Source of the DNA: Enterococcus diestrammenae
Lineage (GTDB): Bacteria; Bacillota; Bacilli; Lactobacillales; Enterococcaceae
Direction: 5' to 3'
Assembly (NCBI RefSeq): GCF_009933255.1
Contig: NZ_MAEI01000002.1
Span: 62,001-126,000 of the forward strand
DNA length: 64,000 nt
A program made the translations under genes and the position numbers. This document shows, piece after piece, positions 36,738-44,586 of this stretch. The number at the start of each line of letters is the position of its first letter. Position 1 is the stretch's first letter. A model generated the notes under the pieces. That model worked only from the letters and a program-made list of their open reading frames with translations. It was not told the DNA's origin and searched no databases.

Positions 36738-36772
36738 AGTCCTATGACATTTCTCAAAAAAGTTGGCATAAT
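36738..36772 (+). promoter_or_regulatory. promoter of liaX with a LiaR-like box
   Basis: TATGAC at 36743-36748, 18-base spacer, CATAAT at 36767-36772. The -35 lies in AGTCCTATGACATTT (36738-36752), an AGTC-3-TGAC dyad that resembles sites of LiaR/CesR-type regulators. The match to the known consensus is from memory and needs a motif scan. Confidence 0.5.
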
Positions 36773-36836
36773 AGCAATGTAAGGTAATCACAGTGATTGC
36801 CGACAAATATGAAACACTCAAGGAGGCTCCTAAGCC

Positions 36837-38384
36837 ATGAATGAACGAGAACGAGTACTGGACTTAGTGAAAAAAGGTGTGCTTTCAACAGAGGAAGCCT
36901 TAGATCTGCTGGAAAGCATGGCCCAAGAAAAAGATGAAAAACAGATTCAAAAAGTCAGCGAAGAAGTGACAGCTGAAAAACAAGATGCCCTGGCTTCTTT
37001 ATTGGAAGATCCGGAAGACAAAGATTTTGATGAAAAAATGGCGCAACAAACAGCCGCAGATAAAAAGAACTTAGAAACGATTTTGGACGATTTAGCAACA
37101 GAAGCAAACCAAGCTTCTGTGGAATTGGATGAATTAAATGTGGAAGTCGCTGGCGTCCATGAACAAATAGCAGAGGTCCAAGGCAAATTGATGGAACTCA
37201 ATACCAAAGAAGAGTTAGACATCTTAAATGACGAAGAATTAGCTGATCGTCAAGAACTGGAAGCGGAACTGCAATCGTTGGAAACCGCCGCTGACGAATT
37301 GGAAACTGAAAAGAGCGAGTTAGAAAGTCGCTTAAAAGGCTTGAAAAAAGATCAATGGTCGCAAATGAAAGATGATTTCCGGACGAAGTTTAACGATGAA
37401 TGGAAAGATCAAGCGACGGAAGCTTTCAACCAAGCTGGTGAAAAAATGGCCGAAGCGGGTAGCCAATTAGGCCGCTTCTTCAAACATACCTTTAATTCCG
37501 TCTCCCAAACTTTCAATGACAATGTCGAATGGAAAGATATCAGCATTCGCGTACCTGGTGTAGCCAACACCAAATTTGACCACACCTTCGAATTTCCAGC
37601 CACTGAAGCGACGATTTTGGATGTCAAAGCCGCTAACGGCAATGTGACTTTCGATTTATGGGAAGCCGATTATGTGAAGGTGGAAGCGAAGATCACTTTG
37701 TACGGTAAGATGGATGCAGCGACACCGTTTGACGCTTTTAGTGAACGGAGCCGGATTGAAGTCGATGATGACCATATTCTTTTCCATGTCCCAAACAAAC
37801 GAGTACGGGCGGACTTAGTCTTCTATTTGCCACAACAAACCTATGACCATGTAGCGGTGAAATTGCTAAATGGCAATGTCGTCGTGAAGCAGTTGGAAGC
37901 TAAAGATGTTTATACCCAATCCACCAATGGCAACATTGATTTTGAAAAGATTGATGCCACTATGTTAGAAATTGCCGGTGTCAATGGCAATATCACAATT
38001 GCTGATGGCACCATCATGGATACCATCATTGAAAATGTCAATGGCGGAATCACAGTCCAAGCGACGCCTCAAACCATCGGGGCTTCACTGGTGAATGGTG
38101 ATATCAAACTAACCTTTAAAGAAGATCATTTGAAAAAAGTCGATGCTAGCTCGGTGAATGGTAATGTCAAAGTTGCTTTGCCAGCCAATCTTGGCATCGA
38201 AGGGTTGGCCAAAACAAGCTTAGGGAAAATCAATTCCCGCTTGACTGAAATTGAAGTCGTACGGGAGAAAAAGGAAAAACTCAATCAGTTGTTGCAATTC
38301 CGTCGGGTTCAAGAGGAGACTTTGGCACAGCTAGATTTGTCTACAACAACAGGAAACATCTTATTGAAGGATACCGATCAATAA
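36837..38384 (+). CDS. liaX: daptomycin/antimicrobial-peptide-sensing surface protein LiaX (DUF4097)
   Basis: Envelope-stress effector (515 aa). N-terminal helical SHOCT-like segment (ERERVLDLVKKGVLSTEEAL, 3-22), a long acidic coiled coil (~30-180), then a DUF4097 beta-helix (~235-500) with repeating NGN turns (AANGNVTFDL, STNGNIDFEK, GVNGNITIAD, SVNGNVKVAL). In E. faecalis LiaX binds antimicrobial peptides and daptomycin, and loss of its C-terminal domain activates membrane remodelling. It has no signal peptide, as in the homologue. Followed by liaY and liaZ. The C-terminus is intact here. Confidence 0.92.
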   Translation: MNERERVLDLVKKGVLSTEEALDLLESMAQEKDEKQIQKVSEEVTAEKQDALASLLEDPEDKDFDEKMAQQTAADKKNLETILDDLATEANQASVELDELNVEVAGVHEQIAEVQGKLMELNTKEELDILNDEELADRQELEAELQSLETAADELETEKSELESRLKGLKKDQWSQMKDDFRTKFNDEWKDQATEAFNQAGEKMAEAGSQLGRFFKHTFNSVSQTFNDNVEWKDISIRVPGVANTKFDHTFEFPATEATILDVKAANGNVTFDLWEADYVKVEAKITLYGKMDAATPFDAFSERSRIEVDDDHILFHVPNKRVRADLVFYLPQQTYDHVAVKLLNGNVVVKQLEAKDVYTQSTNGNIDFEKIDATMLEIAGVNGNITIADGTIMDTIIENVNGGITVQATPQTIGASLVNGDIKLTFKEDHLKKVDASSVNGNVKVALPANLGIEGLAKTSLGKINSRLTEIEVVREKKEKLNQLLQFRRVQEETLAQLDLSTTTGNILLKDTDQ

Positions 38385-38401
38385 GTTTGTAACTGGACTG
38401 G

Positions 38402-38428
38402 GACGGCAAAAAACAGGAATTTGCCGTC
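38402..38428 (+). other. hairpin between liaX and liaY
   Basis: GACGGCAAA pairs perfectly with TTTGCCGTC across a 9-base loop, but no T-run follows. It could be a processing or stability element that sets different levels of liaX and liaYZ. Confidence 0.6.
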
Positions 38429-38507
38429 TCGATTCTTAAAAAAATAGCAACAGGGATGATATTCTCTGGGATTTACGGTAAAATTGAAGGGATAGAGGTG
38501 AAAGATT

Positions 38508-38843
38508 ATGAGAAAAAAATTGACGAAATCGACTAACAATGTGGTGATTACAGGTACTCTTGGCGGTATTGCTGACTTTTTAGGGATTGATGCCACGATT
38601 ATTCGGGTGATCTATGTCTTCTTGTCCTTAGTGACCGTTGCCTTTCCTGGTATTACCTTGTATATTATTATGGCGTTGATTATCCCTTCAGGCCGTAGTT
38701 CCCAAAACGGCGGGTATGGACGCAACCCATATTACCAAAATCAGAACTCACGAACCAATCGGGATTACAAGCAATTTAGCCAAAAGCCAAAACAACCGAA
38801 ACAAGCCGAAAAAATTGATGACGATGACTGGAGTGATTTCTAA
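38508..38843 (+). CDS. liaY: PspC-domain membrane protein LiaY
   Basis: Small envelope-stress membrane protein (111 aa). The PspC domain occupies residues ~3-62 (GTLGGIADFLGIDATIIRVIY, written here in two parts as GTLGGIADFLG and IDATIIRVIY) with a hydrophobic segment at ~38-60. A polar tail follows, rich in Asn, Gln and Lys and ending DDDDWSDF. ATG at 38508 follows AGAGGTG. In E. faecalis LiaY works with LiaX in cardiolipin redistribution. Its stop overlaps liaZ by one base (TAATG). Confidence 0.92.
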   Translation: MRKKLTKSTNNVVITGTLGGIADFLGIDATIIRVIYVFLSLVTVAFPGITLYIIMALIIPSGRSSQNGGYGRNPYYQNQNSRTNRDYKQFSQKPKQPKQAEKIDDDDWSDF

Positions 38844-39205
38844 TGACTTACTTCCAGAGACTGTTAGTAAACACCTTGACGTTTATTGCCTTGACGGTCA
38901 TCTTTCCCAATATGTTCCATGTGGCAAGCTTGTTTACAGCGTTGATAGCGGCTTTTGTTTTATCGATTCTAAACGGGTTTTTACGCCCCTTCTTAGTATT
39001 ATTGTCCCTGCCATTAAACTTCCTTTCGCTAGGTTTGTTCACCTTTGTGATCAATGCCGGCATGTTGAGTATTACTTCTAATTTGGTGGGAACAGCTAAA
39101 TTTGGCTTTTCTTCCTTTGGTGCTGCGATTTTAGTGGCGGTGATTATGTCCATCGTCAATTTGATCGTAACCGAACACAGTATGCAAAAGTTTACCAAAG
39201 AATAA
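38843..39205 (+). CDS. liaZ: phage-holin-family (YvlD-type) membrane protein LiaZ
   Basis: Small integral membrane protein (120 aa) of the YvlD/phage holin 4 superfamily, with about four membrane segments spanning residues 5-108. The motif LNGFLRPFLVLLSLPLNFLS lies at ~48-67. It is the third gene of the liaXYZ cluster, translationally coupled to liaY. Its biochemical role is unknown. Confidence 0.9.
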   Translation: MTYFQRLLVNTLTFIALTVIFPNMFHVASLFTALIAAFVLSILNGFLRPFLVLLSLPLNFLSLGLFTFVINAGMLSITSNLVGTAKFGFSSFGAAILVAVIMSIVNLIVTEHSMQKFTKE

Positions 39206-39210
39206 TTATG

Positions 39211-39241
39211 AAACACCTGATTGTGATAATCAGGTGTTTTT
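39211..39241 (+). terminator. terminator of liaXYZ
   Basis: AAACACCTGAT pairs with ATCAGGTGTTT, then TT. Confidence 0.92.
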
Positions 39242-39698
39242 CTTTGCGATGAAAGTCTGATTTTACGGACTAGCTCTCTTCGGATTTGACTCACGAAAAT
39301 TGGAGGCGTTCGTTCAATCTTTCTTATCTTCAATGCAAAATCTTCTCGCAGGAAAAATCTTTTAAGATTTGACAGACAGTTCATAAAAAAACATGATACA
39401 ATATATGTATTAAAGCATATTTATGTCTATGTAGAGATGAATCGATACTTGCTAAATCAGTTTGAAATCACTGATAGCACGGCTAATTTCGTGAAAACAT
39501 TGAAATTGTTGAATACGCTAACATATTTTAGCTAAAAAAAGAGATAAAGGGTTGACAATAACAAAAACTAGGAGATAAAAACGGTGATAATTGTTCTAGT
39601 TTAGTGAATTGCTTCTGGATCAAACAGTCAAGTAAAACTTAAGTAGTTGATTTTTTGTGAACATAGACAACATGATTAATGTGGAGGAAGTGAAGGAC
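39242..39698 (+). other. liaZ-oadB intergenic region
   Basis: About 455 bases with no gene. It holds repeat copy D, a degenerate cre-like site at 39492-39505 (TGAAAACATTGAAA, two mismatches to the consensus as I recall it), and a possible promoter: TTGACA at 39552-39557 with ATAAAA at 39575-39580. A 7-base dyad (AAACTAG/CTAGTTT) follows the -35. Confidence 0.45.
39295..39328 (+). repeat. dispersed intergenic repeat, family 1, copy D
   Basis: TTGGAGGCGTTCGTTC followed by TTTCTTAT, matching copies at 8083 and 54812 (inverted). Confidence 0.5.
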
Positions 39699-40814
39699 AT
39701 GGAAACGTTGTTGGAAGGCGCGATTGGGATGTGGCAAGAGCCTGGTCGACTAGTGATGATGCTCATTGGTGGGTTATTGATGTATTTGGGAATCAAAAAA
39801 GAATACGAGCCCACTTTATTAGTACCAATGGGCTTGGGAACAATTTTAGTGAATTTCCCGAATTCTGGCGTACTGAGTGCTGGAGGGGAGGCCGGGCCGT
39901 TTCAAGTACTGTTTGATATGGGGATATCAACCGAACTCTTTCCGCTGTTGCTGTTTATTGGCATTGGGGCGATGATTGATTTTGGGCCTTTATTGCAAAA
40001 TCCTTTTATGCTGATGTTTGGGGCTGCCGCTCAGTTTGGTATCTTTTTTACCATTATTATGGCGGTATTATTGGGTTTTGATTTAAACGATGCCGCCTCT
40101 ATTGGAATCATCGGGGCAGCGGATGGTCCGACTTCGATTTTTGTGGCCAATACCCTCAACTCGAAATACATGGGAGCGATCATGGTAGCCGCCTATTCTT
40201 ATATGTCTTTGGTACCGATTATCCAACCAGTCGCCATCAAAGCGGTCACCACCAAAGAAGAAAGAAAAATCCGCATGACTTATCGCGCGGGAGAAGTTTC
40301 AAAAACGGCAAAGATTCTATTTCCGATAGTGATTTGTATTGTGGCCGGCTTGATTGCACCAGTGTCTTTGCCATTGGTAGGCTTCTTGATGTTTGGAAAT
40401 CTGTTACGAGAATGTGGTGTTTTGGAACGGTTATCGGTCACCGCCCAAAATGAACTAGTCAATATCATTAGTATCCTACTAGGATTATCCATTTCGGTGA
40501 GTATGCACTATGAAGACTTTTTAAAGGTGGATACGTTGATGGTGATTTTCCTAGGACTTATTGCCTTTATCATGGATTCAATCGGCGGTGTGTTATTTGC
40601 CAAAGTGCTCAATCTCTTCCGCAAAGAGAAGATTAATCCGATGATTGGGGCCGCTGGTATTTCGGCCTTTCCGATGTCTAGCCGGGTCATCCAAAAGATG
40701 GCTACTGAAGAGGATCCCCAAAACTTTATTTTGATGCATGCAGCAGGTGCCAATGTTTCGGGACAAATCGCATCGGTGATTGCCGGCGGTTTATTGTTAG
40801 CCTTGTTGGGATAA
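39699..40814 (+). CDS. oadB: sodium-ion-translocating decarboxylase beta subunit (OadB/GcdB family)
   Basis: Membrane subunit that couples decarboxylation of a carboxybiotin intermediate to Na+ export (371 aa). About nine to eleven membrane segments, with the conserved GAADGPTSIFVANTL (~143-157) and the C-terminal ISAFPMSSRVIQ and MHAAGANVSGQIASVIAGG. Start ATG at 39699 has GGAGG 10 bases upstream; the ORF can be extended to 39657 without support. Directly followed by a tiny gamma-type subunit. No alpha (carboxyltransferase) or biotin-carrier gene is present nearby. Confidence 0.9.
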   Translation: METLLEGAIGMWQEPGRLVMMLIGGLLMYLGIKKEYEPTLLVPMGLGTILVNFPNSGVLSAGGEAGPFQVLFDMGISTELFPLLLFIGIGAMIDFGPLLQNPFMLMFGAAAQFGIFFTIIMAVLLGFDLNDAASIGIIGAADGPTSIFVANTLNSKYMGAIMVAAYSYMSLVPIIQPVAIKAVTTKEERKIRMTYRAGEVSKTAKILFPIVICIVAGLIAPVSLPLVGFLMFGNLLRECGVLERLSVTAQNELVNIISILLGLSISVSMHYEDFLKVDTLMVIFLGLIAFIMDSIGGVLFAKVLNLFRKEKINPMIGAAGISAFPMSSRVIQKMATEEDPQNFILMHAAGANVSGQIASVIAGGLLLALLG

Positions 40815-40851
40815 AAGTTGCCATTGAAAAGTTGAGAGAGGATGAGAAAGT

Positions 40852-40995
40852 ATGGCCATTAATCTTGAAGATTTAAAAACATCCTTAGAACTACTCGTTC
40901 TTGGATGGGGGGGCGTCTTTTTAGTCTTATTTATTATTTATTTATCGTCAAAAGCCCTCAGTAAAATCTTTCCTGTGAAAAAGACCAAAGAATAA
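40852..40995 (+). CDS. oadG: small membrane subunit, OadG-like (decarboxylase gamma)
   Basis: 47-aa protein beginning MAINLEDLKTSLELLVLGWG, with a single membrane segment (residues ~12-32: LELLVLGWGGVFLVLF) and a basic tail ending KKTKE. Size, topology and position 37 bases after the beta subunit match OadG gamma subunits, which anchor and stabilise the alpha-beta complex. ATG at 40852 follows GAGAGGATG. It is short enough to be missed by automatic calling. Confidence 0.75.
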   Translation: MAINLEDLKTSLELLVLGWGGVFLVLFIIYLSSKALSKIFPVKKTKE

Positions 40996-40997
40996 CA

Positions 40998-41042
40998 CAA
41001 AAGCTCAAGTCTGAAAAACCATCAGCGCTTGAGCTTTTTTGA
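40998..41042 (+). terminator. probable terminator after oadBG (also facing the minus-strand operon)
   Basis: AAAAGCTCAAG...CTTGAGCTTTTTT stem across a ~17-base loop. The sequence could terminate transcription in both directions. Confidence 0.75.
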
Positions 41043-41065
41043 TTGATGAAGGGGCTAACTTTTGT

Positions 41066-42232
41066 TTAGCTTTCTTTTTTTAAAGTCTTGAGAGCCTGCC
41101 ATTCTTCTTTTGTCACCTTTTTTTCATCATAGCGGGCTTTTTCGTAGAGGGTTAGCAGGCGCTTGCGATAGGGAGTCTCCTCCAGTGATGTCATCAGGTC
41201 ACGAGGCGTGGCGCTAAACTGTGAGGGGCGGATTTCCTTTTTAAAGCGCTGCCGCACCCGATGATTGTAATCCCCCAAAAACAGGGAAGGAGGCCTTCGA
41301 TTTACTTTTTTTTGATCTAACAAAACAAAATCGGCTAGTTCAGGTAGCTCTTCGGTTTCAGCAACCGGCCTTTTTGCTTTGAGATAATGTATCATTTGAA
41401 ATCCGATAGTTAAAAGTAGGAGGATCGCTGCTAGTAGGAGAAGAAGTTTTAGGATTTGTTCGAATATCTCCCAAAATGCCACAAGCAGCTGATTGGGTTC
41501 ACTTTTTCCGACGATTTTTTCCATCATTTTAGCCGGATCAGGAGAGTCGATCGGCATTGGTGCTTGAGATTGTTTAGTTACTTGAGGTAAGGGGCCTTCT
41601 TTTGGCGAATAGCTGAAGGTTCCAAAAGGTTGTAACCAAGCCAAAATTGCCATAAAGGTTAGTCCCGTTATCGCCAGTCCGCCTAACATGAGTAATAATT
41701 GTTTGCAGCTAATGGTCAAAAAGCCGCGGTTTCCATGACCGGAAACGGCCTTACTCAATGTCTGCGCGGCAGTTACTTCCTTGAGCCAAGTAAGTAATTG
41801 ACGATTCATTAATAACAACAGGACTATTAAGAGAGCTAAAAGTCGCAAAGAAACCGCATTTAAAAGAAACCCTGCCAAATAACAAACTAGCGGATACAAG
41901 AATAGTGCCCAACTGGCTGTGAAGGAGGGGAGGCTTCCAAATAGGGCAATGACGAGTAAGAGGCAACCTAGAAAAAGGGAAAAGCCGGTGGCGGCCCAAA
42001 TTGCCATCCCTAAAATTCCCATGGCGATTACATGATAGAATAGGGGCCATTTCTGGCGTAGCTTTTGAATCCGCGGTAGGCTAAGCAGGGCAGTGACCAA
42101 AAGTAAAAGAGCAGTGGTGACTGACGGTGCAGTTTTTAAGACAACTAGCTGACCTATCCAGATAGTTTCTAGGACGGACAGGGCACGAATGAGGAGCTCC
42201 AGGACCCAATGTAAGCGTCTCATCTGCTTCAT
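41066..42232 (-). CDS. multi-pass membrane protein of a MoxR/DUF58 operon
   Basis: 388-aa protein of unknown function. About seven membrane segments: five to six in residues 12-150, one at ~170-195 and one at ~265-285. The C-terminal ~95 residues are soluble and basic (ending KKVTKEEWQALKTLKKES), resembling DUF4129-type tails found in transglutaminase-like proteins, but no transglutaminase Cys-His-Asp triad is visible. ATG at 42232 overlaps the DUF58 gene stop by four bases (ATGA). Third gene of the operon. Confidence 0.7.
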   Translation of the reverse strand: MKQMRRLHWVLELLIRALSVLETIWIGQLVVLKTAPSVTTALLLLVTALLSLPRIQKLRQKWPLFYHVIAMGILGMAIWAATGFSLFLGCLLLVIALFGSLPSFTASWALFLYPLVCYLAGFLLNAVSLRLLALLIVLLLLMNRQLLTWLKEVTAAQTLSKAVSGHGNRGFLTISCKQLLLMLGGLAITGLTFMAILAWLQPFGTFSYSPKEGPLPQVTKQSQAPMPIDSPDPAKMMEKIVGKSEPNQLLVAFWEIFEQILKLLLLLAAILLLLTIGFQMIHYLKAKRPVAETEELPELADFVLLDQKKVNRRPPSLFLGDYNHRVRQRFKKEIRPSQFSATPRDLMTSLEETPYRKRLLTLYEKARYDEKKVTKEEWQALKTLKKES

Positions 42233-43311
42233 GTAATCACCCACTCTCTGATGGTTAATTTGCCATTGCTGGTTGTTTCCTGAGCTAACTTGGTTGCTAA
42301 AAGGACGATGCCGGAAGTACCGGCCATTTCTTCAGCGAGGAGGGCTTTTTCTGAAGACCAAGCAGCAGCGGACGTGACAATCAGACAGTTGTGATTTCGT
42401 TGCTGACTTGGTAATAGGAGATGGTCCTTGGTGGGGACTGTTTGTGACAAAGCAAGGTGGCTGCAATTTTGCAAAATAACACTGGTGGTTACGGCGTTCC
42501 CACTGAATAAGTGTTGACCGGTTTGATTGCGCCCGTTAGTCTGACAACGCACCAAGTAGCCCAACTGTTGACATTCCTTGGCTAAAGATGCAAACAGGGA
42601 AATGCTCACTTCTGCCAAGGGATCACTTTTCCAGTTGGTAGTTTCTGGTAAATCCAGTACCAAGGTAACTTCTTGATTGGCAGTAGGATCGTATTGTCGC
42701 ACCATCCATTGGTTTAGTTGGGCACTTTTTTTATAATCCAGCTGCTTGATGGCATCGCCACTACGGTATTCTCGCAATCCCCGAAAGCTCAAGGGATCCG
42801 ACACGAGACCTTGTTTGGCCAGTTGCTCCCCCAAGGAAGTATGGAGGATTTGAAAAATTTCCTGGGTACTGACTAACTTAGGATAGACCATGATTTCTTT
42901 GTCCAGGGGGTAAGTCTGGGTCACGGCCTCTTGAAAAAGTAAGCTCCGACAGTGGAGTTGCAGTTCTGTCAGGGGATATACGCCGCGTTTGTGGCCTTTG
43001 ATCCGAAAAACTTTTTCTGAACGAGACCAACTGGCTAAGGAGAAGACCTGAAAAAGATCGTTGATGGGTTTTTCATGGTCAGCTTCCACCAAATCAAAAT
43101 GCGGATCAAAAGAAATCAATAAGCGCAAAAAGGGAAGCCCAAAGTTTTTTTGATTGAAAACAATTTGACGTAAGGTGAAAATTTCCCCTGGAAAGACTTG
43201 CGGTTGCTTCATTTCAACGGCGATTGACAAGCCTTTTTGCCAGTTGTGTAGCCAATAGTAACGAATGCCCCAAAAGGCCGAAAACAGGAGTCCTAAAAAT
43301 AGCAAAATCAT
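42229..43311 (-). CDS. DUF58 domain protein (vWA-like fold)
   Basis: 360-aa protein with two N-terminal membrane segments (~5-45) and a DUF58 domain (~185-290): SFRGLREYRSGDAIKQLDYK, then VTLVLDLPETT. DUF58 proteins are encoded beside MoxR ATPases and are thought to act with them as a chaperone pair. The start ATG at 43311 overlaps the MoxR gene stop (ATGA); longer forms of the ORF would run into MoxR. Confidence 0.88.
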   Translation of the reverse strand: MILLFLGLLFSAFWGIRYYWLHNWQKGLSIAVEMKQPQVFPGEIFTLRQIVFNQKNFGLPFLRLLISFDPHFDLVEADHEKPINDLFQVFSLASWSRSEKVFRIKGHKRGVYPLTELQLHCRSLLFQEAVTQTYPLDKEIMVYPKLVSTQEIFQILHTSLGEQLAKQGLVSDPLSFRGLREYRSGDAIKQLDYKKSAQLNQWMVRQYDPTANQEVTLVLDLPETTNWKSDPLAEVSISLFASLAKECQQLGYLVRCQTNGRNQTGQHLFSGNAVTTSVILQNCSHLALSQTVPTKDHLLLPSQQRNHNCLIVTSAAAWSSEKALLAEEMAGTSGIVLLATKLAQETTSNGKLTIREWVIT

Positions 43312-44261
43312 ACCGATTTCAACTCCCAATCTTCTGTCGGCACTTGGATTTTGTGTAAGAGCTCGCCTATCAGTTCTTCTTTGCGAGAGGTGGTGGTATA
43401 GGCATTTTGAAAGAACAGACGATGGGCTAAAATCGGTGTAGCCAAGGTTTGAATATCGTCTGGTAAGACGAACTGGCGCTTTTCGAGATAAGCATAGGCT
43501 TGGCAAGCTTTGGCAAATTGAATCAAACAACGATGGCTTACACCAGTGACAACTCCTTCCAGACTGGGGACTTGTTCACAGAGGGACACTAAGTAATCCA
43601 GTAGTACGGGATGGAAATAGACTTCCCGGACGGTTTGGCGAATTGCCAGAATCTGTTGGGCATCGGTGACCGGACTTAAGGGAGGGAGGAGCAAGCCTTC
43701 TTTTAATGCTTGAGAAATTAGCTGTTCTTTGTCTTGGGGTTGTAACTTTTCCAATGAAAGTTGGAACATAAAACGATCCAGCTGAGCTTCTGGCAGTGGA
43801 AAAGTCCCGGCTGTTTCCAGGGGATTTTGGGTTGCTATGACAAAAAATAACTCTGACAAAGAACGTGTTTGGCCATCAGCTGTTACTTGGCGCTCAGCCA
43901 TCGCTTCTAAAAGTGCCGATTGGGTGCGGGGCGTGGCTCGATTGATTTCGTCTACCAATAAAATCTCAGTAAAAATGGGACCAGCATGAAATTCAAATTG
44001 CTTGGTATCTGGGCGATAGATATTTATCCCTGTTAAATCCGATGGCAATAAATCAGGTGTAGCTTGGACCCGCTGAAAATGAAGGCCGAGGCTGTCTGCC
44101 AAAGCGCGACTCAAGGCAGTCTTCCCGCTACCAGGATCATCTTCTAATAACACATGTCCTTCCGCTAAAAGGGCAGTTAGTAATAGTTTTTGGGCCTGTT
44201 GATTACCGATGACTTGTTTTGCCACTTCTCGGTGGAGTGTCGTATAAAAATTTTCTAGCAT
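43308..44261 (-). CDS. MoxR-family AAA+ ATPase
   Basis: Chaperone-like AAA+ ATPase (317 aa). Walker A LEDDPGSGKTALSRALAD (~38-55), Walker B ILLVDEINRATPRTQSALLE (~102), sensor 1 FVIATQNPLE, and a sensor-2 helical domain. ATG at 44261 has AGGAGG 6 bases upstream. First of three coupled genes (MoxR-DUF58-membrane). A TTTCCA/TACAAT promoter-like pair lies roughly 100 bases upstream on the minus strand. Confidence 0.93.
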   Translation of the reverse strand: MLENFYTTLHREVAKQVIGNQQAQKLLLTALLAEGHVLLEDDPGSGKTALSRALADSLGLHFQRVQATPDLLPSDLTGINIYRPDTKQFEFHAGPIFTEILLVDEINRATPRTQSALLEAMAERQVTADGQTRSLSELFFVIATQNPLETAGTFPLPEAQLDRFMFQLSLEKLQPQDKEQLISQALKEGLLLPPLSPVTDAQQILAIRQTVREVYFHPVLLDYLVSLCEQVPSLEGVVTGVSHRCLIQFAKACQAYAYLEKRQFVLPDDIQTLATPILAHRLFFQNAYTTTSRKEELIGELLHKIQVPTEDWELKSV

Positions 44262-44541
44262 GAGTTTCCTCCTCGGACGACCATTTAGGCTAGCAGTAAA
44301 ACTAGTTGAGTCTCCTAAATGCTTGGAATAAGAACATCGTACTCAATGATTATTGTAACCCTTTTCTTGCTTGATGGAAACCTCTTGTTTTAAATGAAAA
44401 CTGGCCGGTCTGACTTACTGTCATGCCAATTCCTACAGAGCTAAAGGTCATCTTTTTTTGCACATCAACAAGATGACGGACTAAATAAACTTTGATAGGT
44501 AGCATCCTAGTAGTTTGCAAATTTGTAAAACTCTAGTCTAC
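44262..44541 (-). other. region upstream of the MoxR operon
   Basis: About 280 bases without a gene between the M3 peptidase terminator and moxR. On the minus strand it holds a TACAAT -10 candidate near 44353, and an 8-base dyad GTCATCTT/AAGATGAC (44447-44477) that could be an operator. Confidence 0.4.
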
Positions 44542-44574
44542 AAAAAAGGACAACCTCATCAAAAGGGTGTCCTT
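44542..44574 (-). terminator. terminator of the M3 oligopeptidase gene
   Basis: AAGGACA...TGTCCTT stem on the minus strand, followed by six T. Confidence 0.85.
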
Positions 44575-44586
44575 GTCTGTTTTTCT

